Part shown: in pieces, positions 36,480-47,155 of the stretch
How the letters are laid out: every line of letters begins with the position of its first letter
How positions within the stretch are numbered: the first letter of the stretch is position 1
Assembly (NCBI RefSeq): GCF_037042905.1
Contig: NC_087259.1
Coordinates: 20,046,501-20,110,500 of the forward strand
Length of the DNA stretch: 64,000 nt
Reading direction: 5' to 3'
From: Lytechinus pictus
Lineage: Eukaryota; Echinodermata; Echinoidea; Temnopleuroida; Toxopneustidae
The notes under the pieces: model-generated
What the model was told of the DNA's origin: nothing
Seen by the model: only the letters and a program-made list of their open reading frames with translations
Databases searched by the model: none
Translations under genes and position numbers: made by a program

Positions 36480-37060
36480 GAAATTAAAAGTACTTTACCC
36501 CCCCCCCCTCACTCGACAATTTTTGTCGCTACGCTGCCGCACACAATTTTGTGACCGCACCGCTCGCTGACTTTTTATTTTCAAGTCTTGCGCATCTTTT
36601 GAGACCAAATTTGCGATGCCCGGGTACGTGCTTCCAAAATCATGCAATATTTTGTAAGCGCATGTCAGTCCCAAAATTGCTCAAAAATGTGATTCCGTGC
36701 ATTTCCGTGTATTTTATGTTATGCATTTTATGTTTGCTAAAGGATGCCCGACAAAGTTCATCCGAAAAAAAAAAAAAGGTTGAAAAAACAAAAAAATAGA
36801 TAAGAATTTAAAACACAATAAAATATATTGAAAATTAATTATTTTGGGGCTATACAAAGTGAGTTAAAGGCCAAAAAATTTAGGGCAAATTTCTACGCTT
36901 ATTTGCATAATTAATTAATAGAAAATATAAGCAATTATTTTTTTATTATTTCACTGTAGGCCTACAGTCTTGGAGTTCACACCCGGCTCTACGCGTATGC
37001 AAATTTTCGCGGCGATCGCGCAATCAACGTATACTTTGGTCCGAAATAGCCCAGTTAAGA
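36480..37060. repeat. Probable interspersed repeat, unclassified
   Basis: Begins with a C-run (36498-36509), then TCGCTACGCTGCCGC and GACCGCACCGCTCGCTGAC, a CpG-rich style shared with TE interiors in this window (compare the hAT-like element at 37745). No clear ends. Confidence 0.35.
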
Positions 37061-37149
37061 TAAGTTTAAACTTTTACAATCATTTCCTCTTCGTTTGCTT
37101 TCTGCATCATTTTTATATTCCCTCCTCTGCTCCTAAGTGATTTACTGTT

Positions 37150-37209
37150 GTTGTTTAGTGTAGTAGCAGTAGTAATATAGTAGAAGTAGTAGCAGTCGTA
37201 GTATAGTAG

Positions 37210-37263
<54 letters not shown>

Positions 37264-37345
37264 AAGTAGTAATAGTATTAGTATAAATATTAATAGTAAA
37301 AGTAGTAGTAGAAGTAATAGTAGTAGTAGTAGTAGTAGCCTACGT
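37150..37345. repeat. (TAG)n microsatellite
   Basis: About 55 TAG-type units with AAG/ATAG interruptions. The minus-strand poly-Leu frame is an artefact. Confidence 0.9.
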
Positions 37346-37736
37346 ACACAATACACACGTTATGCATATTTGTGAGGGTGAGGGAGTACAAAGATGTGGG
37401 GTGGGTTTGTGAGCGCGTGCATGCGGGTGGGGTGTGAGGGTGTGTGGACCAACTTTTCGATTTCAATATATATAACAAAGGTATAGGTATATCGTGCTGT
37501 GAAAAGACCTAATTTCACACTTCTACTGTGAACAACTAATCAAGATTAAATTTCCATCGCGAATGTGACTGTTTTTATTTCTCTGTTTCATGTTTATTTT
37601 TTACTGCAGTCATGGGTAGCGTTGGGACAGCTTGAGGGGTTGGGGGAAATATAGGATTTTGATGTGGCTTTATTCCTTTCCGCAATGAAATAATCAGTGT
37701 TTGACTTTATTCACCCCGCCCCCTCTCTTTCTCTCT

Positions 37737-38761
37737 CTCACACCCAGTGGCGTAACTACGGGGGACATGGGGGGCACGTGCCCCCCAATCGACTGGCAAA
37801 AAAAACGGAGAAAAAATGGGAGAAAGGAAGAGAAACGTAGTGGGAAAGAAGAAATTATTGTACATTCTAATGTAGTATTATGTTATATATATTATGTTAT
37901 ATTATATATCAAGAAATATTTTTTTCATAACTTTATGAAACATAATTTGCTCAGGGCCTATATGTTCATCATCCTGGTGCTCGCATTGTCTGTTTAAGGA
38001 GATTTATAATCCTGTTGTACTAAAACATCCTGTTTTCAAGTCAATATAATCTAAATATATTTCCTCGCACTTCGAGTTATTATTGTTTTATAAAGTGAAA
38101 TGTACTTCTTTTTCATGACTACTTAAATTGTTCGCCCCATTTTAATATATATACAAAAATTTCAGTTCGCGTATCACGCTTGCATCATTTGGTTAGTGAA
38201 ATACGTATGGTCGTAAATTCCTGCAAACAAGCATTAAAATGCTCCTCTTCATGCAGGTCTGAATTTCCTAAATTTTCAGCTCGCGCTTTGCGCTCACAAT
38301 ATTTTATTAGTGAGATGCAATTAGATGTAATTCTAACAAAATCAGCAAGCGCTTATATTGGTACTCAAATTGGATGACTATGGTGAGATATGTATACTCT
38401 TATTTGATTTCTAAAAACTGTCCCCGTTTGGGGTCAATATATACAAAAATTTCAGCTCGCGCTTCGCGCTCGCATCGTTTGTTTAGCGAGACAGGTACTT
38501 ATCATGATTACAAAAATTTGCTTAATATATCCCTTTTTACGTCTGAATATCAAAAATTTTAAGCTCGCGCTTCGCACTCGCATTATTTGATCAGCGAGAT
38601 ACATATCTGTTTAATGGCACAGTCCTTAAAATGTCTCTATTTAAGGTCAGTATACCTGGCAATTGAGCGCGCTTCGCACGCTCACTAAGTGACTCAATTT
38701 TTTTTGCTGGTGCCCCCCCCCCCTCCAATGCCGTGACCCACGGTATGCCACTGCTCACACC
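37737..38761. mobile_element. hAT-like non-autonomous element, perfect 8-bp TSD
   Basis: The element 37745-38753 (1,009 bp) is flanked by identical CTCACACC at 37737-37744 and 38754-38761. The ends are CAGTGGCGTA...and ...TATGCCACTG, 10-bp imperfect TIRs with the CAGNG start typical of hAT. A G-rich and then C-rich strip lies near each end. The interior has about four degenerate tandem units, each with TTTCAGCTCGCGCTTCGCGC and a GCATC-TTTGTTTAGCGAGA segment (near 38160, 38276, 38450, 38556). No transposase. Confidence 0.9.
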
Positions 38762-38895
38762 CACCCTCACACACACTCCTCTCCTCTCTTTCACTCTCTT
38801 GCTTCGTTTCCACTCTCTCTCTCTCTCTCTCTCTCTCTTTTCTCACGTAATTACCTGGGAAATCATAGGGGGCTCCTTTACCCCCCCCCCCCTCG
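38762..38895. repeat. (CT)n and poly-C tract
   Basis: (CT)n at about 38811-38838 and C12-13 at 38881-38892. Confidence 0.85.
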
Positions 38896-41800
38896 GCTTA
38901 ACCAGCTTTGACGACAACCTGACATTTTTCAAACATGCTTAACATATGATTTTGTTTTATTCGAGCTCTTGTGTTATATCTCGTTTTCGTTTGATCTTTT
39001 TATAAAATTATAAGGAAAGAAAGAACAATAATAATGTCATAAACTTGTAATAGTGCAATGCCGTTGAAATGAAAGTGCTAAACAGTCAGCTACGGAGCTC
39101 AGCCTCGTAATAAAGATCATAAAAGGACAGAGGGAGAAAATACATAGCTTCAATTATGAACACTGAAAGCCATAAAATGTTTGACATTTTCACTTCCAAT
39201 CCACGGCCAAATGTCACACCAGATTCCGGAATAAGAGGGATTTCAAAGGCATGTTTATACTAAAACAAAAATGTTTGTTATCTGTCGCACGCGAAGATAT
39301 ACGGGACCATTTTGAAGTTTATACAAAATGTCGTCTTGAATGATTTCAACGTAAGCATTATTACAGCGCATGTATACGTTTCGAAATCATGATTTGCTGC
39401 GGGGAGGGGGTGGTTCTTACTTTCCCTAAACTTATAAAAAGAGAAATTTATTATTATCTCATGGTCATTTAATTTTCATGTTTTTTTTAAGGTTATATAT
39501 ATTTCGAGACATGGTTCAAATTCACGTAATTATATTTATAATTTATTCGAATAAATCAATCAATAAATGAAAACGAAACATTTTATTACTCCTACATGGA
39601 AAAAATATTCCCCCGATACATCGTAATATTCAAATCCAATTGCTACTTAACGTAGATAATTATTCTTTTCTTTGGCGCAATGGTAGGATTTTAGATTTTT
39701 GTTTTAAATCATGCGCCAGGATATAGCTATTAAAACGTGTTTTTGGCAACTCCTGCTGTGTGTAGAAAGAGAAAGGGATGGTGTTCTCATGGTATCATGT
39801 AGAATTCACTTCTATGGAGTACGACGATATGCCCAACCTAATTCACCAATTACATGTTAGTCAAATCGTGCATCGGTAATTTGTCCTTAAAATATTTGCC
39901 TTAGTTTATGAAATAAGGAGACATAAATGAATACGTGTATGTCATGAATTTTAATGAGCCACCATTTGGTACTTCGTTTTTTTTTTCGTTAACGTTCGGA
40001 TAAAACCTGAATTCTTTCATAAATGTGTGGATTAGAATTCATCTTTGATCAGGAGTTAAATCCCAGTGTTTTTCTAAGAATACTATAATGATAGGAAAAA
40101 CAAATATGATGCGTAAGTTTTGTAAAAGAAATTAGAGGGAAAGGAAAAAAAGGATATACATTTTTAAAAATCCGAAAAAGTCGAAAGCATGTAGATCGAA
40201 TAATCTATTTAAAATGCAAGGTCTTTATCGAATGATTAAGGATGCAAATTGCACAAAATCTGAAAAGAACAACGATACATCAACAAAGTCGAAATAAGCA
40301 AACAAATACAAATGTTAAAGACTAATCAAACAAGCACAAACAAATAATCGAGGGGGAAGGAGAATCCAATTTAGACGCAATTGGTAAAAGGGCAAAATGG
40401 TTTATAGAAAAGGGAAAATTCTCTATCAAAATGTAAGGTCTTTTATTGGGTTTGTAAAGAGTATAGTTATAATTTTAACAAGTAGAAAATAGCGAGAGGA
40501 ATAACTTGAATGGCAGCAAGTGTATGATACATGAAGTTGTGTGAAAAGGCCCATGGTTACAACTTGTGTTTTCTAAAGAAAACTATACAATCTATTATTA
40601 ATATATGGTACAATTTAATTGAATATTCGAATGAAGTGCTAAAAAGTATGAACATAATTTGATCTCCGCGGAGGGGAGTTTTATTCTCTTTCAATAGCAA
40701 AAAAAATGCTACTTTAAAAAAAACCTGACATAACAACAATACCTTACATCTAGTTATTTCCTTTCCTTCTATTGTCTACCAGGGCCTCTATAGCCTAAGG
40801 AAATCATTTCCTTTATGACACTTGAAATCCATCAAACATTGATAAGTTGTCACATCTTCTGTGTCCTAATTTCCAAACCATCTTCGCCAAAGCGAGCGTG
40901 TGATGTTGGCAAAACCCTGGGGCGAAACATTAATACTTGGGTGGTGTCAGCTCCCATTAATGTTATGTTAGCGGGATATAAAGGCGAGGAGAGGGAGGAA
41001 TATTGAGGCAAGAGATCGCAAAAGGCCCCCTGGTTATACGATGGCGGAAAGTGGAATAAGGTGCGAGTATACATCAAGGGTTTATTATCTTCTCATATTG
41101 GCTCATTAGCAACGTTCTTGGAGCGATCCTATGTCGAGAAGTTTGCATCAATTTCAGTTGACTATGTAACCTGTTTTTCCCCGCCAAAATGTGTCAACGT
41201 TCTGTAATGTCGCCGAAAAACGAGATCAAGGTAAGGAGAAGGTAGGATCTGTTACCAACAAAAAGTTTTCAAAACCAAAATGATATGAGTTACAATGAGG
41301 AAATTTTCATATTTCCAAGTAAATAGAGGCAAATCGCATATGGGGTAAGATCAGGCGGGGTTGGTGGAGTTAGCATCCTGTTACGTTTCGAAATCAGAAC
41401 AAGAACTCTGAAAAGGGGTAAAACTTAGTTTATGCCGACAAAAAGACTTTAGAACACCATACGATATGACTTACCTTCAAGTCTGAATTTGACGAAAGGT
41501 GTTGAATATTGAGAGAGTGAGTCGGATCTGCGGTAGATTTGTTTAAAATGTCCCCAAAGTAGATATTCCAAAATAGAAATCGCTCAAAAAAGTGTCCCAA
41601 AATCATACATCCGTGTATGAATTGGTCTTCACAATATAATAATTGAAGATGGCATCAAAGGGTTCCCTGGTGTTCGCTATACGCGTCTCTGGCGTAAAGA
41701 ATTCGGAAGAAGGCGCGAAGAGTCCCAACGCGGTATTTACACCGAGTTAAAATTGGCTGCATTCATTAAATAAGCATTTCCCGCTCCCTAATCAAACCGT

Positions 41801-43080
41801 GTAGTCTTTCTTACCAAGGTCCTCCTTCTTCCCACGCCAGGAACGCGCACTCAACTACTGCAATTTCGGACAAGAGGCATTGTCTGACCCAGATAGGCTT
41901 GGAGTTAATTTGAAATTGGAGTGGGGGTAGTAACTATGCCACGAAAAATACTCTCCATTATGACAAAAATTGCCGCATCGTCAACACTGGCCTGTGTACG
42001 TCCGCGAACTTCCGCCTTCAAGCTCTTGGGCGCCATTATTCGCCGGCGCCTGAAAAAGTTGCACGAGGTGCCAAAAAGAGAAAAGCAGCCATCGCGCTGG
42101 CATCACCTTAACTGTCAGCTGGCGAGGCAGTGATAACGGACCAGTTTGTAATAACTCGTACCAGATTATTACTGTCGGCTCCCCTGTGTTTTCCAACACC
42201 GTAAAGGAGAGAAGGAAATATCAATTTTTTGTTCGACCTTTTATCCTGCTATTGCTGGCCATTTAAGGCATGTGGTCGTTAAAGCAGCGCCTGATATTTT
42301 TGCATGGTCAGTCGGGCGAAAACAATATAGGGTCAAACCGGATATTAATTACCTCTGAAAAGGCCGCCATCGTATTTTTATTTCTATCAACTTTGCAGTG
42401 AAACAGTCCGAATAGACTAGGCATAAAATAACAGAGGTTTAAGCATGGTGGTGTCGATGTACGAAACTCCATATTAAAACATTTGGAAAGTAGGTAGCAT
42501 TATGCAAACATTTGAAAGTAAAATTATGTAAAATATTTTCCAACTGTTTTAATTTATCTTCCGGAACTCGCTATATCTAAACAAGTATCGATGATCGAAC
42601 CACCGTGCTCATTCTTAAACACTTATAACGCTTTCATTGGCATAATTTGTGTTTTTAATGCTTTCATTATTTTGCGTATTTTGTGTTTTATACATGTAAA
42701 AAGCAGGTGTTGCCAAAAAGATTAGTAGACCTACTGATTTGGTCGGCATAGTCTTCCCATTTTCTAGGGAACGGGACGTTGCAGCAAGTTATACTCGTCT
42801 ATCCATTGACTGTAAACAAAGTGATAACATTAAAGATGACATTTATGATCATGTTGGATTAAAAAGAAATATGTTTTATGGAATCACAATTTTCATTTGT
42901 AAACATCACCAAATCCTGCCTTAATATTTACTGTACTGTACATTCGCATAGGATTTATATAATCAGTGAACATTGTAAAGAGTATTGCCGTGCATCCATA
43001 CAATTGCCATTTTATTTTCATATCAAAATCTGTTTGTTGAAAATCGTGTTCTTCGCAGACAGGGGAACTTGCAGTATATT
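38896..43080. other. Unique DNA, no gene recognised
   Basis: Four kilobases without convincing exons or repeats. 41620-42200 is less AT-rich, with short overlapping frames on both strands (41921-42199). It might hold a conserved non-coding or promoter-like element, but nothing specific was recognised. Confidence 0.4.
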
Positions 43081-43084
43081 CGAA

Positions 43085-43276
43085 GGAGCGGGCATGGTGG
43101 CTCAGTAGTAGAACGCCTGCCTCATGTACGAGAGGTCGTGGGTTCGATCCCTGGCCGAGTCACACCAAAGACTTATAAAAATGGGACCGTCAGCTTTCTT
43201 GCTAGGCGCTCGATATATGGGAATGGAGAAGGGTAAGGATAAATAAAATATTATTATTATTATCATTATCATTATC
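43085..43276 (+). mobile_element. tRNA-derived SINE
   Basis: A-box GGTGGCTCAGTAGTAGAACG and B-box GTGGGTTCGATCCCTGGC lie at normal tRNA spacing within 43092-43168. A short body and a TTATTATTATCATTATC tail follow. The cloverleaf is imperfect and a non-tRNA body follows, so this is a SINE rather than a tRNA gene. Confidence 0.75.
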
Positions 43277-43561
43277 TAACAGGCTAATGCTTAAATGTTA
43301 GACGTATTCAAGTTAGTTACATGAAGAAGACAAAAGACTATAACAATTGGCTTGGATGATTGCATACCTTTATTCCATAGAAAAATAAATTCCACAAATT
43401 TCAGGCAAGGATTATTTCAGCAGTATGGGGTAGCTGTATCGTAAAGCTTAATCTATATTGGACCAAAGATCTCACACAAATGAATCAACTATACATCTAC
43501 TCGACAAATAAAATGAGTTTTGTCACGTTACCTTAACGATCGATCGTAATTTTCATCAATT

Positions 43562-43965
43562 GGAGGTGCCGTGGCCGAGTAGTCTAAGGCGCCTGGCTAT
43601 ACATGAAAATCCGGGGTTCGATCCCCGGCCGCGGCCGCTATGCCCGTGAGCAAGGCATTTAATCTACAATGCTCTTTTATCCTGCTGTCAAATAAATGGA
43701 AATGCTATATGCATTATTGGTAACTAGGTGTGAACTTGTTTTAAAACAAATAATAAAAAATAAATGGTGCCGTGGCCGAGTGGTCTAAGGCGTCTGGCTA
43801 TACATAAAAAGTCCGGGGTTCTATCCCCGGCCGCGGCACCTATGCCCGTGAGCAAAGTATTTAATGTACAATGCTCTTTTATCCTGCTTTCAAATAAATG
43901 GAAATACTATATGCATTATTGGTAACTTGGTGTGCACTTGTTTAAAAATAAATAAATAATTGGTT
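43562..43965 (+). mobile_element. Two tandem SINE copies with tRNA-like heads
   Basis: Unit 1 starts near 43565 and unit 2 near 43766; the period is about 201 bases. Each head reads GGTGCCGTGGCCGAGTNGTC, then TAAGGCG, CCGGGGTTC and CCCCGGCCGCGG. In unit 2 the 5' GGTGCCG pairs with 3' CGGCACC, and the T arm CGGGG/CCCCG is intact, but the anticodon arm does not fold. The bodies share ATGCCCGTGAGCAAGG/AAGT, ACAATGCTCTTTTATCCTGC and ATGCATTATTGGTAACT. This head-to-tail pair is unusual for a SINE. Confidence 0.8.
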
Positions 43966-44124
43966 TATCATCGTTTTAAAGTGTACCTCGGATATTCAAT
44001 AATCATAATTAGACCTATTGAATGTCGAGTTCAACTTCGAACCGAAACGATGACACTTATCTTCCTGAGTTTACGAAGGGCTATACAAGAGATTTTCTTC
44101 TCTTTTTTTCACATCAGACTACTT

Positions 44125-44306
44125 CCAGGGCGCCGTTTCGTAAAGCTGTTCGTAAGTTAAGAGCGACTTTAAGAACGATTGGTGATCCTTTCTTGTGATG
44201 GTAAATGGTATAATAAATTGGCGATGGTTTAGCGCGTAAGAAAGGATCACCAGTCGTTCTTAAAGTCGCTCCTAACTTTTGAACAGCTTTATGTAATGGC
44301 ACCCGG
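44125..44306. mobile_element. MITE, GTTTCATAAAGCTGTTCGTA family
   Basis: Left CCAGGGCGCCGTTTCGTAAA, GCTGTTCGTAAGTTAAGAGC; right is the inverted equivalent (TTGAACAGCTTTATGTAATG, GCACCCGG). GCGACTTTAAGAACGAT lies in each arm. Second full member in the window after 20341-20531. Confidence 0.85.
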
Positions 44307-44914
44307 ATCAATAACTGTATATAGAGGCGTACAAAAGGGTGGGACTTGGGGCCATCGACCCCCCCCCCCCTCCCCCCCCCAAAAAAAAAAAACATGACCA
44401 AGAAAGAAAAGGTTGAAAGAGAAGAACAGGAAAAAAAGGGGGAGAAATTTGATTTTTTTTTTTCTGAATATAATGTCAAAATCTATAACATAATCAAATT
44501 TGTATTTTGGAATGGTCAAAATATTTGCTCGCTCGTATCTTTTTAGAAAATCTGCCCCGTGTGCCATGTCTGGCTCCCGCGAAATTCTGATTCTTCATGC
44601 CACTGCTACAAAGAGTACCTTAAGATTATCTAACTTCCAGGAGAGCAAACACTATAAAGCAAAATAATACCGTTTTGAATACATGAATCGATAATCTGAT
44701 AATGTATTAGAATATACAATGGATAGTAGAAAATACTCACGATGTTGGTACAGACATTATTTCTCATTTTCATGATGCGACATGCAGTAACCGATTACGA
44801 CTCACATAGCTCCATGTAAAATTTAAATTAAAGAGCACCAAAATCAAATTAGTGTATGATATAAAGCAACATACACAAAGAAGATGGTTACAAAAAGTAT
44901 GAGAGAAATAATCA
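44307..44914. other. Non-coding; probable decayed hAT-like end
   Basis: C- and A-runs at 44360-44392 and a (minus-strand) CAGTGGCATGAAGAATC end at about 44605 suggest an eroded element. The stretch immediately left of 44915 is the likely 3' UTR of the PhyH gene. Confidence 0.4.
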
Positions 44915-45073
44915 TTAATGCTCCATCCATCCATCCATCCTATTTTTTTTCTGCTCTGTTTTGTTATGTTCATCTTCTTGGAACGGAACTGCTTCATGTT
45001 CTCTGGGATTTAGGAAATCTTTTCCCGCCAAATCCACTTCATCCGGGCATTCCAGGATCGCGGCGTTGGGAAC
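44915..45073 (-). CDS. PhyH-family dioxygenase, last coding exon
   Basis: After acceptor TTTCTCATTTACAAG the minus strand reads VPNAAILECPDEVDLAGKDF then LNPREHEAVPF, ends RMDGWMEH and stops at 44915 (52 codons). The 'VPNAAI' start is what follows the conserved core in animal PhyH/proline-hydroxylase-like proteins, and the DFLNP motif is also typical. Phase 0 joins the donor at 46022. The C-terminal half is charged (QEDEHNKTEQKKN) and partly encoded by a GGAT tetranucleotide run, so the very end may vary between alleles. The gene runs leftward; its 3' UTR lies below 44915. Confidence 0.8.
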   Translation of the reverse strand, partial: VPNAAILECPDEVDLAGKDFLNPREHEAVPFQEDEHNKTEQKKNRMDGWMEH

Positions 45074-46021
45074 CTTGTAAATGAGAAACGATTTTCATTT
45101 TCTAGTTATATACTGCATTAATTGACATCACCTTTAATCAAATCACCTCATCCCCATCTCCAAACCATTTTCCCCACGAGCATGACGAGCGCCAATTAAG
45201 GATTTTAGAAAAAATAATGGTATTATAAGAGGTAGGCCTATGTTTGATACATTTTGCTAGTCAAAACATACCGTTTCCAATGCCATTTTCAAGTTGAACA
45301 TCCATTTTTAGCCTTTCGATTGAGATTGGGGCGATTTTGAAGGCAATATTGTTTTTGTGCCTCCGATTCTTATTTTGGTTTTTGTTAACCCTACATGTTT
45401 GCTACACCAATTAACCTTGGCCCCTAGTTCCCCCCCCCCTCAACAAAAAACCTAACATCACCACCCCCCCCCCCGAAAAAAAAGAATCACTGAGCTTTTG
45501 ATTTTTTGTCGCAAAGCCGTCTATTACAGGGGCCGCGGAACTGGGGGCTGAAGCCCCCCCCCCCCTAATTTTTTTTTTCAAAACCGTACGTGTACCAAAC
45601 TTAAAATTGACCACCTGATTTTGGCCCACTTGCGTCATTTTGGGAAAACTGGGACCCGCTGCATAAAAGTTAGCAATATGGTAACTATGAATTTTAACTA
45701 CCATTGTAACGATGATCAATGGCCAATCAGAATCAAGGATTCCATGCAAGTTACAATTGCATGGCAAGGTTACCATAATACTTTTATGCAACGGAGTTCT
45801 GGTCTGATCGTCGTCTCATGCTCAGGCGGTTGGCGTCTTAGATTGCATCTTCGCAAATTATCACAAATAAAAGCAGGTTTCCAGCACGATGCGAGAATTG
45901 AGGAGCGGCGCGCAAGTCATTTTGCGTCAATCTAAGCGCAAGTAATTTTGCGTCAATCTAAAAGAAGGAGTTAGCATGATTTATCGTTAGGGTAAAGATT
46001 GCGTGAGGCCTATATACTCAC
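45074..46021. other. PhyH intron with MITE sequence
   Basis: C-runs at 45430-45475 and 45555-45567. One GGGGCCGCGGAACTGGGGGC hAT-like end lies at 45529. An inverted-repeat MITE is at about 45651-45797 (GCTGCATAAAAGTTA and GGTAAC against GTTACC and TACTTTTATGCAACGG). TGCGTCAATCTAA is repeated near 45925 and 45950. Confidence 0.6.
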
Positions 46022-46303
46022 AATTTCCATTGGTGTATAAGAAGGATGGTGATGAACCCATAGGGGGTCATTATCCTTTCTGTTATAGCACATAATGAAA
46101 GACCAACGCCGTCTGTCACTGTTATTTGGACTGCTACAATGCAGAACATTGCAGTGAAAGAAAAGGGCGTCCCCAACTTTCAGTTCGACGTGCAAAAGGC
46201 CGAGTTTTTGCTTGGCGAACTCTACGCGTTCCATGTCGGCGCCTGTCTGGTCCTGGATTTTAACGTGGTCAACACGACCCATTTTGTGAGAGCCAGGGAG
46301 GAT
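46022..46303 (-). CDS. PhyH-family dioxygenase, core exon
   Basis: Acceptor TTTTCTTTTAACATGTTACAG and donor ATT|GTGAGT bound 282 bases (94 codons, phase 0 both ends). It begins ILPGSHKMGRVDH, the conserved segment after the first jelly-roll strands. It then carries VGDALFFHCNVLHCSSPN, which supplies the second iron-binding His, and NSDRRRWSFIMCYN, whose Arg is expected to hold the 2-oxoglutarate carboxylate. It ends PLWVHHHPSYTPMEI. The family is Fe(II)/2-oxoglutarate-dependent. Among animals this pattern is closest, from memory, to trans-4-proline-hydroxylase-like or ectoine-hydroxylase-like members rather than peroxisomal PHYH. The substrate is not determinable here. Confidence 0.88.
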
Positions 46304-46901
46304 CTGTAACATGTTAAAAGAAAAGGACAGTATCAAGAAGTGTTCCATTTTTATTAATTTATTTATTCATCTATTAATTAATTTATTTATTCATTTATTT
46401 TTTAAGAGAGTAAGAAGGTCATAAGTGCCACATTATATTTTTCTTCACTATGGCATCGCCTTGTTTGATTATTTTGATTTTATTTTATAACTTGATTTAG
46501 GGAGGGAGGCAATCCTCATCAATTTAGTATTTTTTTCCTACCCATCAAAATAGTGACGCGATATTTGCTCCTGCCACATGTTGTTCCTACCTCAATATCT
46601 CAGAGGGCATAAAGTTTGAGTTAGGGTATTGTAATAGAGTTTTTGGTTCAGAATTACGTAAAGATGAGGATTAGGGTTTATTTAGTTTTGGAGGTTAGGT
46701 TTTATGTTTAGCTTAACGCACAGATTTTCAATTGGAGCAATTGTCGCTGGAGTAAATGTCATGCAACCTCAATACCCTAGCTCTATTCATTGCAATCGAT
46801 CTGTTATGCACTTGACCCCAACGGAAATAAAACAAAAGATATCGAGGCTAGGGGGTACGTGTTTCACAGAGATGACTTAAATCGCACTTAAATCCCGACC
46901 T
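46304..46901. other. PhyH intron, left part
   Basis: AT-rich with an ATTTATTTATTCATT tract (46345-46405). Nothing else recognised before the MITE at 46902. Confidence 0.5.
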
Positions 46902-47033
46902 GGGTCCCGTAACACAAAGGTTAGCGATTGATCGTACGCTTGATTTTTACGATTGATCGTACATTGTAGTCAATGGAATCAATCGTAGAAAAATGTTTTA
47001 CGATCATTGCTAATTTTTGTGTTACGGGCCCCA
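46902..47033. mobile_element. 132-bp MITE, GTAACACAAAGGTTAGCGAT family
   Basis: GGGTCCCGTAACACAAAGGT and AGCGATTGATCGTA at the left pair with TACGATCATTGCTA and TTTTTGTGTTACGGGCCC at the right. The interior has further GATTGATCGTA repeats. Related to 35243-35573. Confidence 0.85.
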
Positions 47034-47155
47034 GATCACGACGCATGTAACGCGCAATCTTATTGATCAATACGCAGTACTGCGCGTCCTCTTGGCATGA
47101 TCCGCATGATCTGACAAATGCGGTCATGCATTTTATAACACATGAAACTAGGCAT

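Noticed and set aside
43562..43845. Functional tRNA-Leu-like genes
   Set aside because: The anticodon stem does not pair, a non-tRNA body follows each head, and the copies are tandem; SINE is the better call.
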